Under the pieces are notes generated by a model. It saw only the letters and a list, made by a program, of their open reading frames with translations, did no database searches and was not told the DNA's origin. From JAIPDZ01 sp034522175 (GTDB lineage Bacteria > Desulfobacterota > DSM-4660 > Desulfatiglandales > Desulfatiglandaceae), in NCBI GenBank assembly GCA_034522175.1, contig JAXHLQ010000001.1, positions 2,852,001 through 2,916,000 on the forward strand: DNA of 64,000 nt. Direction: 5' to 3'. Shown in pieces: positions 25,495 through 34,977 of this stretch (position 1 is the first letter of the stretch; each line of letters opens with the position of its first letter). The translations under genes and the position numbers were made by a program.

Positions 25495-26034
25495 ATGAAT
25501 AATCAGAATTGGAAGACAGGCCGTCAAGACGCTGGAAAGTGGTACGCCCTTCACACCAAGAGCCGTTTTGAACAAAAGGTTTACGATGGCCTCTCCGGCA
25601 AGTCATTTGAAGCGTTTTTGCCCCGAATTCAGGTGATGAGTCGTCGAAAAGACCGGCGAAAGAAAATTTTGGTTCCTCTAATCCCGGGTTATGTCTTTGT
25701 GCGCTATACCGTCGAGCCAGAGGCATATCACCGAATTATCAAGACGGTGGGTGTGGTTCGAATGATTTCATTTAAAGGGGAGCCTGTTCCCGCTGAGGAT
25801 GAAGAGATTAATTCACTCATGATCCTGGATGGTACGGACCGTACCGTTCAGAACCGATCGTATATGAATGAGGGGGACCTTGTCAAAATCATGGAAGGCC
25901 CTCTTAAGGGGTTGGTAGGGTTTTATCTCCGCCACAAAGGAAGGAACGATAGGGTGGTCGTCTCGGTGGAGCTTCTGAATCGGTCACTGGAATTGGAGAT
26001 TGAAGACTGGGCCCTTGAAAGGATTTCCAATTGA
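25495..26034 (+). CDS. NusG/RfaH-type transcription antiterminator (UpxY-like)
   Basis: This 179-residue NusG paralogue has an N-terminal NGN domain (KWYALHTKSRFEQKVYDGLS, LVPLIPGYVFVRYTVEPEAY, VVRMISFKGEPVPAEDEEIN) and a C-terminal KOW domain (NEGDLVKIMEGPLKGLVGFY, then DRVVVSVELLNRSLELEIE). Such specialised NusG proteins travel with RNA polymerase and let it read through long surface-polysaccharide operons after loading at a leader element. It lies directly after the winged-helix gene and is followed by a 315-base untranslated region, then about 19 kb of same-strand genes. Confidence 0.88.
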   Translation: MNNQNWKTGRQDAGKWYALHTKSRFEQKVYDGLSGKSFEAFLPRIQVMSRRKDRRKKILVPLIPGYVFVRYTVEPEAYHRIIKTVGVVRMISFKGEPVPAEDEEINSLMILDGTDRTVQNRSYMNEGDLVKIMEGPLKGLVGFYLRHKGRNDRVVVSVELLNRSLELEIEDWALERISN

Positions 26035-26349
26035 CCAAAATCGTGTTGATCTCGGGCGTATAAGGTCGGGCCCTTAGGCCTTAATAGAATCTTTTACTCA
26101 ATTATATCAGATAGATAGGTGATTTGGTTGAGGGCAATCAAAGGGGCGGAGCTATATCTGACAGGGTCAGTTGTTGATAAATGTGGGGCGTTAAATTTTA
26201 CTGAAGCGTGGCTCCGCCATCCGCTGTTGACATGCACCCCCGTCAAAAGCGTCTCATGTTTTTACGACAGACATTGTTACTTCTAATAGGAGCACATATG
26301 AAATCGTACGGTTTTAAGAATTCTCAATGCGCTTGGCGGGGGTAGAGAG
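26035..26349 (+). promoter_or_regulatory. Leader region between antiterminator and epimerase genes
   Basis: These 315 bases hold no gene. They contain GGCGGAGC at 26145-26152 and its exact reverse complement GCTCCGCC at 26211-26218, able to form a long-range stem in RNA. The GGCGGAGCTATAT segment loosely recalls the GGCGGTAGC core of JUMPstart/ops elements but lacks the exact match. A recruitment site for the adjacent NusG paralogue here is inference. No sigma70 promoter of good quality was seen. Confidence 0.4.
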
Positions 26350-27309
26350 ATGAAAGTCTTGATTACGGGCGGTGCGGGTTTCATCGGCTCTCATCTGGCA
26401 GAACGATTGCTGGAAAAGGGGGATGAGGTCTTTATCGTTGACAACCTGTGGACAGGCAGCTTGAACAATATTTCAGAAATACAAAACCATGAACGACTCC
26501 ATTTGGTTGTGGATACCATTCTTAATGAGTCCGTTATGAATGAGTTGATCTTCAAAATCGACCGTATCTACCATCTCGCTGCAGCGGTGGGCGTAAGGAA
26601 TGTCATGGACCACCCCGTTGAGACGCTGGATACCAATGTGAAGGGCTCGGAGGTGGTTTTGAGATTGGCAAACCGGTTCAAAAAGAAGATATTTATCGCC
26701 TCCACATCAGAGGTTTACGGCAAGCATGTAGAGCACGACCTTGCCGAGGATGACAACCGGGTTATGGGCTCGGTTAAAAAGCGTCGATGGGCCTATGCCT
26801 GTTCAAAAACCTTGGATGAATTCTTGGCGCTCGCTTACTTTGATGAAAAGAAATTGCCCGTGGTCATTGGGCGGCTCTTCAATACCGTGGGCCCGCGTCA
26901 GACTGGACAATACGGGATGGTGTTGCCCAATTTTGTCCAATGTGCGCTCTTGGGAAAGCCGATTACCGTTTACGGTGACGGAACCCAAACGCGAAGTTTC
27001 ATGCATGTAACCGATGTCCTTAATGCCATGACTGCTCTGATGGATAAATCCGAGGCAGAGGGCGAGATCTTCAATATCGGTAACAACCAAGAAGTTCAGA
27101 TCAAGGAACTGGCCCACAAGGTAAAGAGGATGACGGGAAGTTCCTCTGAGATCGAGGAAATTCCATACGAGAAGGCGTATGGGCCGGGTTTTGAGGACAT
27201 GGAACGGCGATGCCCCAATATCGAGAAGCTCAAAAATATCATTGGGTTCGAACCCTCCTATGATCTAGAGGCGATTGTGCAGAGCGTGGTGGATTATTTC
27301 AAGATGTAA
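26350..27309 (+). CDS. NAD-dependent sugar-nucleotide epimerase/dehydratase
   Basis: This 319-residue extended short-chain dehydrogenase begins with the NAD motif TGGAGFIGSHLAERLLEKG. It has IYHLAAAVGVRNVMDHPVET, the catalytic Ser/Tyr/Lys (STSEVYGKH; WAYACSKTLDEF), the RLFNTVGPRQTGQYGMVLPN loop and the VYGDGTQTRSFMHVTDV motif. The last motifs resemble UDP-glucose 4-epimerase or UDP-glucuronate decarboxylase. Product is an activated sugar for the glycan genes downstream. GspE begins 54 bases after its stop. Confidence 0.88.
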   Translation: MKVLITGGAGFIGSHLAERLLEKGDEVFIVDNLWTGSLNNISEIQNHERLHLVVDTILNESVMNELIFKIDRIYHLAAAVGVRNVMDHPVETLDTNVKGSEVVLRLANRFKKKIFIASTSEVYGKHVEHDLAEDDNRVMGSVKKRRWAYACSKTLDEFLALAYFDEKKLPVVIGRLFNTVGPRQTGQYGMVLPNFVQCALLGKPITVYGDGTQTRSFMHVTDVLNAMTALMDKSEAEGEIFNIGNNQEVQIKELAHKVKRMTGSSSEIEEIPYEKAYGPGFEDMERRCPNIEKLKNIIGFEPSYDLEAIVQSVVDYFKM

Positions 27310-27363
27310 TGTTTGATTACGTACCGTTTTGAATCCGTTTTATGAAGGCCGTGGAGAAATTTC

Positions 27364-28881
27364 ATGACCCCCATACTATTCAGTGAATACCCAAAGGAAC
27401 CGGTGGTTATTGATAACCTCTCTGATAAAATGATGAAGTCATCCAGGTTCGTGCCATTGGAACTCCGTGAGGATTTCCTTCGAATCGCCATGGCGGACCC
27501 GGACGATTTTTATACGATCGATACCCTTCGATTGGCCTATGGGTTAAGGGTTGATGCGGTTTTGGGTAGAGAAGCCGATATCCTGGATGCCATCGAACGC
27601 TTGTATGGCGCCGGAAGCCAGTCTCTGGAAACCATCATAGAGGAGGCGGGGAAGGACGTCTATGAGATATCTTCCGAAGGTGTGGAAGATGCAGATCATC
27701 TTCGAGATCTGGCTTCTGAGGCACCCATCATCCGACTGGTGAACAGGCTTATTTACAATGCGGTTGAGCAGCGGGCCAGCGATATCCATTTCGAACCCTT
27801 TGAAAATGAGTTTAAAGCACGTTACCGTGTCGACGGGGTTTTGCACGATGTTGAATCGCCGCCCCAAAGACTCCAGGCAGCCATCATCTCCAGGGTCAAG
27901 ATTATGGCCAAGCTGGACATCGCTGAGCGTCGTCTACCTCAGGATGGACGCATCAAGCTCAAAATCGCCGATAAGGAGATTGATTTCAGGATCTCGACTA
28001 TTCCCACCCTTTTTGGAGAAAGTGTGGTGATGAGGATCTTAGACCGTGATACCCTAATCCTGGATTTGGAAAAACTCGGTTTTCCTGACGATGTCTTTGA
28101 ACAGTATACCGAACTGGTCTCCCAGCCTTATGGTATGGTTCTGGTGACAGGCCCTACGGGAAGCGGAAAGACCTCAACGTTGTATACAACGCTTGCCAAA
28201 ATAAACTCGTCGGAAAACAAGATCATAACCTTGGAGGAGCCTGTTGAATACCAACTCAACGGTGTCAATCAGATCCAGGTCAAGCCGAAAATCGGCTTAA
28301 CCTTTGCAAACGGCCTTCGTTCAATCGTCAGGCAGGATCCCGATATTATCCTGGTGGGAGAGATCAGGGATCGGGAGACTGCGGAAATTGCCATTCAGTC
28401 CGCGTTGACGGGGCACCTATTATTTAGCACTCTCCATACCAACGATGCGGTGGGGGCCGTCTCCAGACTTCTGGATATGGGGGTGGAGAGTTTCTTGCTG
28501 AGCTCAACCCTGCTGGGTGTCCTGGCCCAACGGTTGGTTCGGGTAATCTGCCCCCATTGCAAGGAACCGGTTACGCCTGATGCGAAGTTGCTCAGATCAA
28601 TGGATTTGGATTCAGAGGAAACCGAAGGCGTCGAGTTCTTCGCCGGTAAGGGATGTGAGGCGTGCCGGCATACCGGCTTCCGAGGGCGTACAGCCATCTT
28701 CGAGTACTTGCCGGTGGATGCTGATATGAGAAAGGAAATCACCAAAAGGTCCTCGACGGAAACCATAAAAGATCTGGCCCTTCAAAAGGGGCTGATCACC
28801 TTGCGACAAGATGGCTGGCGTAAAGTTAGGCAAGGAATCACCACCATCTCGGAGGTCTTGAGGGTTACCCTCGCAAAATAG
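27364..28881 (+). CDS. gspE: Type II secretion ATPase GspE
   Basis: This 505-residue hexameric ATPase powers the type II secretion pseudopilus. The N1/N2 domain covers 1-110. The N2E/catalytic region follows: APIIRLVNRLIYNAVEQRAS DIHFEP, RRLPQDGRIKLKIADKEID, Walker A GPTGSGKTST, the Asp box EEPVEYQLNG, Walker B QDPDIILVGEIRDRETAEIA and the His box TGHLLFSTLHTND. The zinc tetracysteine site (CPHC...CEAC) is at about residues 398-437. It is the first gene of the gsp cluster and lacks any obvious separate promoter. Confidence 0.95.
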   Translation: MTPILFSEYPKEPVVIDNLSDKMMKSSRFVPLELREDFLRIAMADPDDFYTIDTLRLAYGLRVDAVLGREADILDAIERLYGAGSQSLETIIEEAGKDVYEISSEGVEDADHLRDLASEAPIIRLVNRLIYNAVEQRASDIHFEPFENEFKARYRVDGVLHDVESPPQRLQAAIISRVKIMAKLDIAERRLPQDGRIKLKIADKEIDFRISTIPTLFGESVVMRILDRDTLILDLEKLGFPDDVFEQYTELVSQPYGMVLVTGPTGSGKTSTLYTTLAKINSSENKIITLEEPVEYQLNGVNQIQVKPKIGLTFANGLRSIVRQDPDIILVGEIRDRETAEIAIQSALTGHLLFSTLHTNDAVGAVSRLLDMGVESFLLSSTLLGVLAQRLVRVICPHCKEPVTPDAKLLRSMDLDSEETEGVEFFAGKGCEACRHTGFRGRTAIFEYLPVDADMRKEITKRSSTETIKDLALQKGLITLRQDGWRKVRQGITTISEVLRVTLAK

Positions 28882-28883
28882 AG

Positions 28884-30112
28884 ATGCCAGTTTATACATA
28901 CAAGGCCACAGATCATTCGGGCAAGATTTTCGACGGAACCCTTGAAGCCGGGGAAGAAAGGGGGTGGTGTCCGAACTTCATAAATTAGGACTCATCCCTA
29001 TACGGATCACCACGCAAAAAGGAAGAGCGACTTCTCTCAATGCGGATGTATCCAAGATGTTGGGCTCTCTTTTGAAGGGGGTATCTTCCAAAGATGTCAT
29101 GATCCTTACACAGGATCTCGCCACGCTTCTTGAAGCCGGTTTGCCGGTAGATAAGGCGTTGTCCATTTTGATCGATTCGGCGGAGAAGGAACAGGTCCGT
29201 GAGGTGATGGGGGACATTCTTAAGACCGTACAGGGAGGCGGATATCTTTCGGACGGCTTATCCAGACACCCGAAGGTTTTTTCTACGCTCTACGTAAACA
29301 TGGTCAGGGCCGGAGAAGTCGGCGGGGTGTTAGAAACGGTTTTGGATCGATTGGGAGAGTTTCTCGAGAGTGCCCAGGATCTTAAGGACTACCTCAAATC
29401 GGCCATCGTCTATCCGCTTTTTCTGGTTTTTGTCGGGGGGGCTTCCATCATTGTGCTGCTGACCTTCGTCATCCCTAAATTCTCTATTATCTTCTCCGAC
29501 ATGGGAGCGACGATTCCCCTAAGCACCCGGTTTTTATTGGGATTGAGTGACATCCTGCGAGGGTATTGGTGGCTTATCCTTGGGGGGTTGGGCGGAGGCT
29601 ATTTCCTCCTGATGCGGTATTTGAAGTCGCCTGCGGGCCGTTATCGTTTTGATGAAAAGAAATTGAATTTCCCCGTGGCAAGGGACCTGGTGCGAAAGAT
29701 CGAGGTGGCCCGCTTTGCGAGGACCCTGGGCACGTTGACACAAAGCGGTGTTCCCATCCTTCAGGCACTGAGACTGGTCAAGGAGATCGTCAGCAATCAG
29801 GTGATCGCGAAATCCATGGATACGGTTTATGACCGGGTGAAAGAGGGAGACCGGCTCTCCAAGCCCCTGAGTGACAGCGGCATATTTCCGTCACTGGCTA
29901 TTCAGATGATTACCGTCGGGGAAGAGACCGGTAGATTGGATGCCATGCTCCTAAAAGTGGCGGATAACTATGACAAGATGGTGAAAAATATGGTCAAGAG
30001 ATTGATCAGTTTCCTGGAACCTGCCATGATTCTGTTCATGGGCTTGATTGTGGGGTTTATTGTCATCTCTATGCTCATGGCCATATTCAGCGTTAATGAG
30101 ATGCCATTTTGA
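28884..30112 (+). CDS. gspF: Type II secretion inner-membrane platform protein GspF (frameshifted)
   Basis: Repaired length is 409 residues, normal for GspF. The start ATG 28884 gives MPVYTYKATDHSGKIFDGTL, the classical GspF N-terminus. The frame then breaks in the G run at 28960-28964, where a sixth G restores EERGVVSELHKLGLIPIRIT. Two cytoplasmic GspF domains (VMILTQDLATLLEAGLPVDK; ARFARTLGTLTQSGVPILQA) and three transmembrane segments (about 185, 235 and 385) follow. A gene caller without repair would begin at GTG 28964 and lose 27 residues. Confidence 0.9.
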
Positions 30113-30192
30113 GGCGTATATGACACGATTGGCATGTAATTTGCTTGCCAAAACCTTGGATTTTATTGAAAAACCAAAATTGGCGAGGAGCG

Positions 30193-30639
30193 ATGATGAA
30201 GAAATATAGAAAAAAAAATGATGGTTTTACCCTGATAGAACTGCTGATTGTCATGGTTATTTTGGGTTTATTGGCTGCCCTGGTGGGGCCTCGCATGTTC
30301 GGCAAGGTAGGCGGCTCGAGACAGAAGGTGGCCAAAGCCCAGATCACACTTTTTGAGACGGCTCTGGATACCTATAGGCTCGACACTTCGAAATACCCCA
30401 CAACGAGCCAGGGATTGCAGGCCCTCAGGACCCAGCCCAGTGGCGTTGAGAGATGGGATGGCCCTTACTTGCCCAAGGATGTGCCCCTGGATCCCTGGGG
30501 TCATGCCTATGAATACCGCTCACCGGGGGAGCACGGGGACTTTGACATCATCTCATACGGGGCTGACGGAAGCCCTGGAGGGGAAGAGGAAGACATGGAT
30601 ATTGTCAGTTGGCGAGGTATCGAGGAGAAACAGCGATAG
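30193..30639 (+). CDS. gspG: Major pseudopilin GspG
   Basis: This is a 148-residue protein. The leader MMKKYRKKNDG is cut before FTLIELLIVMVILGLLAALV, with Glu at +5 of the mature protein. The globular part has the GspG features DTYRLDTSKYPTTSQGLQAL, WDGPYLPKDVPLDPWG and EYRSPGEHGDFDIISYGADG, the Ca2+-binding loop region. The start ATG 30193 follows GGCGAGGAG. It is the repeating subunit of the pseudopilus. Confidence 0.95.
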   Translation: MMKKYRKKNDGFTLIELLIVMVILGLLAALVGPRMFGKVGGSRQKVAKAQITLFETALDTYRLDTSKYPTTSQGLQALRTQPSGVERWDGPYLPKDVPLDPWGHAYEYRSPGEHGDFDIISYGADGSPGGEEEDMDIVSWRGIEEKQR

Positions 30640-31169
30640 TGGTGCTGGTAAGACACAAGGCTGGGTTTACGCTCATAGAGCTTCTGGTGGTGCTCGTCAT
30701 CATCAGCATCGTTTCCGGTTTCGTGGCGCCTAAGCTTGCCGGCACGCTGACAAACGTGAATTTGAGGACCGCTTCTAAACGGGTTGCCGCATCCCTCAGA
30801 TATGCCAGGAGTCAGGCCGCGTCCCATGGCATGATTTATTTCGTGTTTTTTGATATCGACAGGTCTACATTGATGGTGGGTCCAAATCAGGCCACTGAAG
30901 AAATCAAAGGGAAAACCGAAGGGGCGGAAGACGAAATGTCGAAAACACGTACTGAGCTAAGGCACTATAATTTACCCGAAAATGTCTTTGTGAAACGGGT
31001 GATTTTGGGAGGTGAGGAGGCTACATCCGGTTTTTTCTCAATAGGCTTTTTCCCCGACGGAGGGAGTAGCGGGGGAACCGTCATTTTGGGCAATAAACGG
31101 GGACATTCGTATTTCATAACCGCGGATATTATTACCGGAACCGTACGTATAAATAGCGATGAGATCTGA
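30639..31169 (+). CDS. gspH: Minor pseudopilin GspH
   Basis: This is a protein of about 176 residues. The prepilin cleavage site is KAG/FTLIELLVVLVIISIVSG, and RYARSQAASHGMIYFVFFDI follows, as in GspH/FimT. The start is probably GTG 30639, which shares a base with the gspG stop, or GTG 30642. A TTG at 30609 is also in frame but lies deep in gspG. GAGGAG lies upstream of the GTG pair. It is predicted to join GspI, J and K in the pseudopilus tip. Confidence 0.85.
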   Translation: MVLVRHKAGFTLIELLVVLVIISIVSGFVAPKLAGTLTNVNLRTASKRVAASLRYARSQAASHGMIYFVFFDIDRSTLMVGPNQATEEIKGKTEGAEDEMSKTRTELRHYNLPENVFVKRVILGGEEATSGFFSIGFFPDGGSSGGTVILGNKRGHSYFITADIITGTVRINSDEI

Positions 31170-31653
31170 ATGCTGCCGGTCCCCGCAGCTTGAGTTCACC
31201 TGCGATGAGAAAGGGATAATCCATTCGCGATTGTCACCACAAGGTTTCACCCTCATTGAAATCCTGGTGGCCATCTCCATTCTTGCCATAGCTTTGGTGA
31301 TAATCCTGCAACTCTTTTCAGGAGCGCTTAAATCGCGCCGGGTGTCGGATGAATACACGACCGGCGTTTTTTATGCACAGGAGAAAATGGAGGAGACGCT
31401 TTTGTCCGAATCGTTGAATGCAGGGGTGGATGAGGGCGAATGGGATGATGGCTACAGCTGGCGTACGGAAATCGTTCGAATGGAACAGACAGAGGAAGAG
31501 TCGACCGAATTGCCCTTTGATACCTTTGAGATTGCCGTGGAAGTGGCATGGCGTCAAGACCCGGCGGGGAAGGGAAAAAGATGTCAATTGAAAACCATGA
31601 AAATTGTTAAAAAACAGGAGGTTGACGAAGTTGGGGAACTCCGAACAAATTAG
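31159..31653 (+). CDS. gspI: Minor pseudopilin GspI
   Basis: This 164-residue protein has a long basic leader ending PQG/FTLIEILVAISILAIALV, the GspI-type hydrophobic helix with Glu5. SRRVSDEYTTGVFYAQEKM EE and a strand-rich domain follow. The ATG at 31159 overlaps the end of gspH by 11 bases, suggesting coupled translation. The 29-residue leader is longer than usual; an internal start is possible but no other ATG precedes the cleavage site. Confidence 0.85.
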   Translation: MRSECCRSPQLEFTCDEKGIIHSRLSPQGFTLIEILVAISILAIALVIILQLFSGALKSRRVSDEYTTGVFYAQEKMEETLLSESLNAGVDEGEWDDGYSWRTEIVRMEQTEEESTELPFDTFEIAVEVAWRQDPAGKGKRCQLKTMKIVKKQEVDEVGELRTN

Positions 31654-31661
31654 GTGAAGGG

Positions 31662-32327
31662 TTGAAGAAAACATCGTCTACGAAGCGTCATTTGCCAGTT
31701 TCCCATGGGTTCACGCTCCTGGAGCTTCTTATCTCCCTGACCATTATTGGCGTTATTTTGGTAATTATTTTCGGTTCGCTTAGAATCGGGTCCAGGGCGT
31801 GGGAGAAAGGGGAGGCGGATGTGGAGGCCCAACAAAGAGAGAGAGTTGTTTTGGACCTTATGCGGCGTCAGATTGCCTCCATTTGTGATCGTGAGATCGA
31901 TACTGAGGATGGAGCGTATCTGTTTAAGGGGGATGAAAGAGCCATGACGTTTACGTCGCGTGCGCCGGTGGTTCCAACCACCCGTTCAGGGATGGTGTAT
32001 GTCAAATATATGGTGGATGCATCCGTTGGAGATGAAAATCAGCTCATCTTCTATGAACAGGATGTGGTGACCAATGGGGGGCAAGCACATTTGGAAGAGA
32101 TCGATGAAGCGGATTTTGACATGCTGATTCCCAGCGTCCACCATATCTCCTTTGAATACCTGAAGCGGTCTGAAGAGGAAGATGCTCCGCCCCAATGGCA
32201 GAAAGCCTGGGACCCTGAATCAGACGAGGGGTTGCCAATGGCGGTCAAAGTGGTATTTCAAAGAAATGATGAGGCAAATGCCCTGCGCGTCATTGCGCGA
32301 ATTCACCCCGAAGAGGAGGATAAATAA
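31662..32327 (+). CDS. gspJ: Minor pseudopilin GspJ
   Basis: This is a 221-residue protein from a TTG start eight bases after the gspI stop. The leader ends SHG/FTLLELLISLTIIGVILV. The body contains the GspJ-like RAWEKGEADVEAQQRERVVL and a long soluble domain rich in acidic residues. It is a tip component. Confidence 0.85.
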   Translation: MKKTSSTKRHLPVSHGFTLLELLISLTIIGVILVIIFGSLRIGSRAWEKGEADVEAQQRERVVLDLMRRQIASICDREIDTEDGAYLFKGDERAMTFTSRAPVVPTTRSGMVYVKYMVDASVGDENQLIFYEQDVVTNGGQAHLEEIDEADFDMLIPSVHHISFEYLKRSEEEDAPPQWQKAWDPESDEGLPMAVKVVFQRNDEANALRVIARIHPEEEDK

Positions 32328-32334
32328 GCATCAA

Positions 32335-33441
32335 GTGTCGTGCTGTAGTGGAAATGAGAAGGGAATCGCGCTGGTTCTGATCTTGTGGGTCCTTGCGCTT
32401 CTCTCCGCGATTGTGGGTGAATTCTGTTATGCCATGCGGACCGAGGTGAACATCACCCGTAATTTCAAGGAACAGACAGAAGCTCATTATATCGCGCTGG
32501 CCGGTGTGAACAGGGCCATCAGCGAACTCATCCGGAACCAGGTTTTAAAGAAAAAGACGAATTTGTTCGGAAATGAAGGGCAAGAAGAAGAAAAGGATAA
32601 AGCGTTGGTGACGGACGAGGTGTATGATGATACAGAGCGTTGGCGAGTAAATGCCGAAATACCGGCGGTGCGTTTTGGAGCGGGGCTATATCAGGTGAGA
32701 ATTGGAAATGAAGCTGGCAAAATCAATCTCAACGAGGCAAATGAGACATCCCTGAAAATGATAATGGATGTTTTTGAATTGGATGACCAACAACAGGATA
32801 TTGTGGTCGATTCAATCCTGGATTGGAGAGATGGAAATGATCTCCACCGTTTAAATGGGGCCGAGGATGATTATTACAATGCCTTGCCGGAACCCTATAA
32901 TTGTAAAGATGGCGATTTTGATTCGTTGGAGGAATTGCTCCTCGTCAGGGGAGTGACCCCTGAGTTATTCTACGGTGGTTTAAAGGATATGGTGACTGTG
33001 GGCACAACCCAAAGTGCAAAAATGCTGCGCCCGAGTGGAATTCTTAAAGGTAGAAATCTCAAAGGAAGAAGTAACTTTGCAGCCAACAGTAAAATCTGTG
33101 TTAATGCAGCAACGAAAAGGATGCTGCGCGCCCTTCCCTTGATGACGGACGATAGGGTTCAAAGTATTATCGACTTTAGAAAAGATAAAGATTTCGAAAC
33201 GCTGAATGAGCTTTCTTCAATCGTTGGTCCGAATGTCTATCAGGCTATGGAACCTTATATCACTTTGGAAGAGAACGCCTTCTACACAATATCGTCAATG
33301 GGTATGATCCCAGGAAGCGGCATCCGAAAAGGTATCGAAGCGATGATAGAAATCCGTCCAACGCTCAAAAAAGGCTGGCGAGTCGTGCAATGGCGGGACG
33401 GATTTAGAAGGGGCTTTGAGGTCCCATCTGATGCAGAATAG
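32335..33441 (+). CDS. gspK: Minor pseudopilin GspK
   Basis: This protein is about 368 residues from GTG 32335. The N-terminal membrane helix is KGIALVLILWVLALLSAIVG and lacks the Glu5 found in other pseudopilins, as is usual for GspK. The globular domain has the helix-hairpin-helix-like INLNEANETSLKMIMDVFEL, WRDGNDLHRLNGAEDDYY and ICVNAATKRMLRALPLM. GspK caps the pseudopilus. AGGAGG lies about 15 bases before the GTG; the frame is open further upstream within gspJ, so the exact start is uncertain. Confidence 0.85.
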   Translation: MSCCSGNEKGIALVLILWVLALLSAIVGEFCYAMRTEVNITRNFKEQTEAHYIALAGVNRAISELIRNQVLKKKTNLFGNEGQEEEKDKALVTDEVYDDTERWRVNAEIPAVRFGAGLYQVRIGNEAGKINLNEANETSLKMIMDVFELDDQQQDIVVDSILDWRDGNDLHRLNGAEDDYYNALPEPYNCKDGDFDSLEELLLVRGVTPELFYGGLKDMVTVGTTQSAKMLRPSGILKGRNLKGRSNFAANSKICVNAATKRMLRALPLMTDDRVQSIIDFRKDKDFETLNELSSIVGPNVYQAMEPYITLEENAFYTISSMGMIPGSGIRKGIEAMIEIRPTLKKGWRVVQWRDGFRRGFEVPSDAE

Positions 33442-33463
33442 AGCGCGTGTGGAGGAATAACAA

Positions 33464-34852
33464 TTGCTTTTCCAGGCGAGTCTTGGGATTGATATCCAGG
33501 AAAAATCGGTTGCCATAGCCTATTTAAAGGCCTCATTCAGAGGGCCGAGACTGGTGGCCCACGGCATATTTCCAATCGAAGATGAACTGCCGTCTCGCGA
33601 AAAGATGCTCCGGCTGGGCCAGGTGGTCCAAACCTTTCTTGACAAACACAAAATTTCATCGGCGACCTATTATTTAGGAATACCGCGCGAAAAGGCTATT
33701 GTGAGATACGCGGAATTTCCTTTGGTGGTAAAGGAAAATCTGCGGGGCAGCTTGAGGTACGAGCTGGAGAAATATGTGCCGTTTCCGGCTGATGAACTGT
33801 ATTTTGACTATCAGGTTATTTCAGAAGACAAGAAGTCAGAAAAACTGCGACTGGTCCTGTTGGCAGTGAAAAGAGAATTCATCGATGCCTATATTTCCCT
33901 TTTAAAGCATTCATCGTTACGGCTTTCAGGTATCGAGGTTTCTTCCACAGCGTTGTCCAACTTTTTTGCCGCGCTGCCCGAACCCATTGAAAATGATGCG
34001 TATTCTGTCATTTATGGAAGGGATGGTGGTATAGAATTGGCCCTGTTGAAATCGGGTTTCCTATCCCACTCAAGGCCATTTCAAGTTTTTCAAGGGGACC
34101 CCGATTCGGTCAGCCAGGTCATGCAGGGGCTGAGGAGAATTAAAGAGGAGTTGAAAGACCATGAGGGTCCGTTGAAAACCGTTGTATGTAATGTGGAGGG
34201 AATGAGCACGCTTTTGAGTGGTCTGAAAGAGGACGAAGCCTTTGATGTCCGTCTATTCGATTTTTCTTCAACAAATGTACCCTCTGCTGATCTGATACCT
34301 GCCTATGGCTTAGCGTTGAAGGGGATTCAGGACTTACCCACAGATGTGAATCTGCTTCCGTCGGAAATGAGGAAAAAGCCTAACAAATTGGGGTATTATA
34401 CCATGTTCGGCCTGGCCGGGCTGGTGATGGTTTTGGCCCTGGGTTGGATAGGGGGCATGATTTTCAACACACAGCGTTACGTGAAGCAACTGGATCATGA
34501 GTTGGGAAGACTCCAGGCACAGGCCGCGAATTTGGAACAGACAGAGGCTGAATGCAATAGAATTAAACAGCGGATTGATGCCTTGAATCCACTTAGGCGG
34601 AACCGGTTGGCCGCACTGGATGTGATAAAGGAACTCAGTGGTCGGATTCCGAAGAACGCCTGGTTATTAAGGCTAACCTATTCGGACAAAGATAATAAGA
34701 TTCAAATAGAGGGATGGGCAGATTCCGCCTCTGAACTTATCCCGGCTCTCGACGATTCACCAATCTTCCGGGACGTGGGATTTCTATCGTCCATTACCAA
34801 GAATAGGGAAGGCAATGAGCGTTTTAGAATAGGCCTTGAATTGGAGAGGTAA
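33464..34852 (+). CDS. gspL: GspL-type assembly protein (PilM-PilN-like fusion)
   Basis: This 462-residue protein starts at TTG 33464 behind GGAGG. Residues 1-300 are an actin-like PilM/GspL cytoplasmic domain (LGIDIQEKSVAIAYLKASFR, YLGIPREKAIVRYAEFP, LRGSLRYELEKYVPFPADEL). A single transmembrane helix at about 315-338 follows, and the periplasmic part is PilN-like with a coiled coil (LDHELGRLQAQAANLEQTEA). It links the ATPase to the inner-membrane platform. Confidence 0.85.
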   Translation: MLFQASLGIDIQEKSVAIAYLKASFRGPRLVAHGIFPIEDELPSREKMLRLGQVVQTFLDKHKISSATYYLGIPREKAIVRYAEFPLVVKENLRGSLRYELEKYVPFPADELYFDYQVISEDKKSEKLRLVLLAVKREFIDAYISLLKHSSLRLSGIEVSSTALSNFFAALPEPIENDAYSVIYGRDGGIELALLKSGFLSHSRPFQVFQGDPDSVSQVMQGLRRIKEELKDHEGPLKTVVCNVEGMSTLLSGLKEDEAFDVRLFDFSSTNVPSADLIPAYGLALKGIQDLPTDVNLLPSEMRKKPNKLGYYTMFGLAGLVMVLALGWIGGMIFNTQRYVKQLDHELGRLQAQAANLEQTEAECNRIKQRIDALNPLRRNRLAALDVIKELSGRIPKNAWLLRLTYSDKDNKIQIEGWADSASELIPALDDSPIFRDVGFLSSITKNREGNERFRIGLELER

Positions 34853-34977
34853 GGTCGGCTTTGATGGAGATAAAATGGGTACCCATGAGTTTTATGAGGT
34901 GTATGAGATAAGGGATGAAGCATTCAGACCTTTTTGGTGATTATTAAAATGAGAAAATCTAAATTTGAGGAAAGATG

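Noticed and set aside
28964..30112. gspF starting at GTG 28964
   Set aside because: The canonical GspF N-terminus is encoded from ATG 28884 in the neighbouring frame; the GTG lies at the frameshift.
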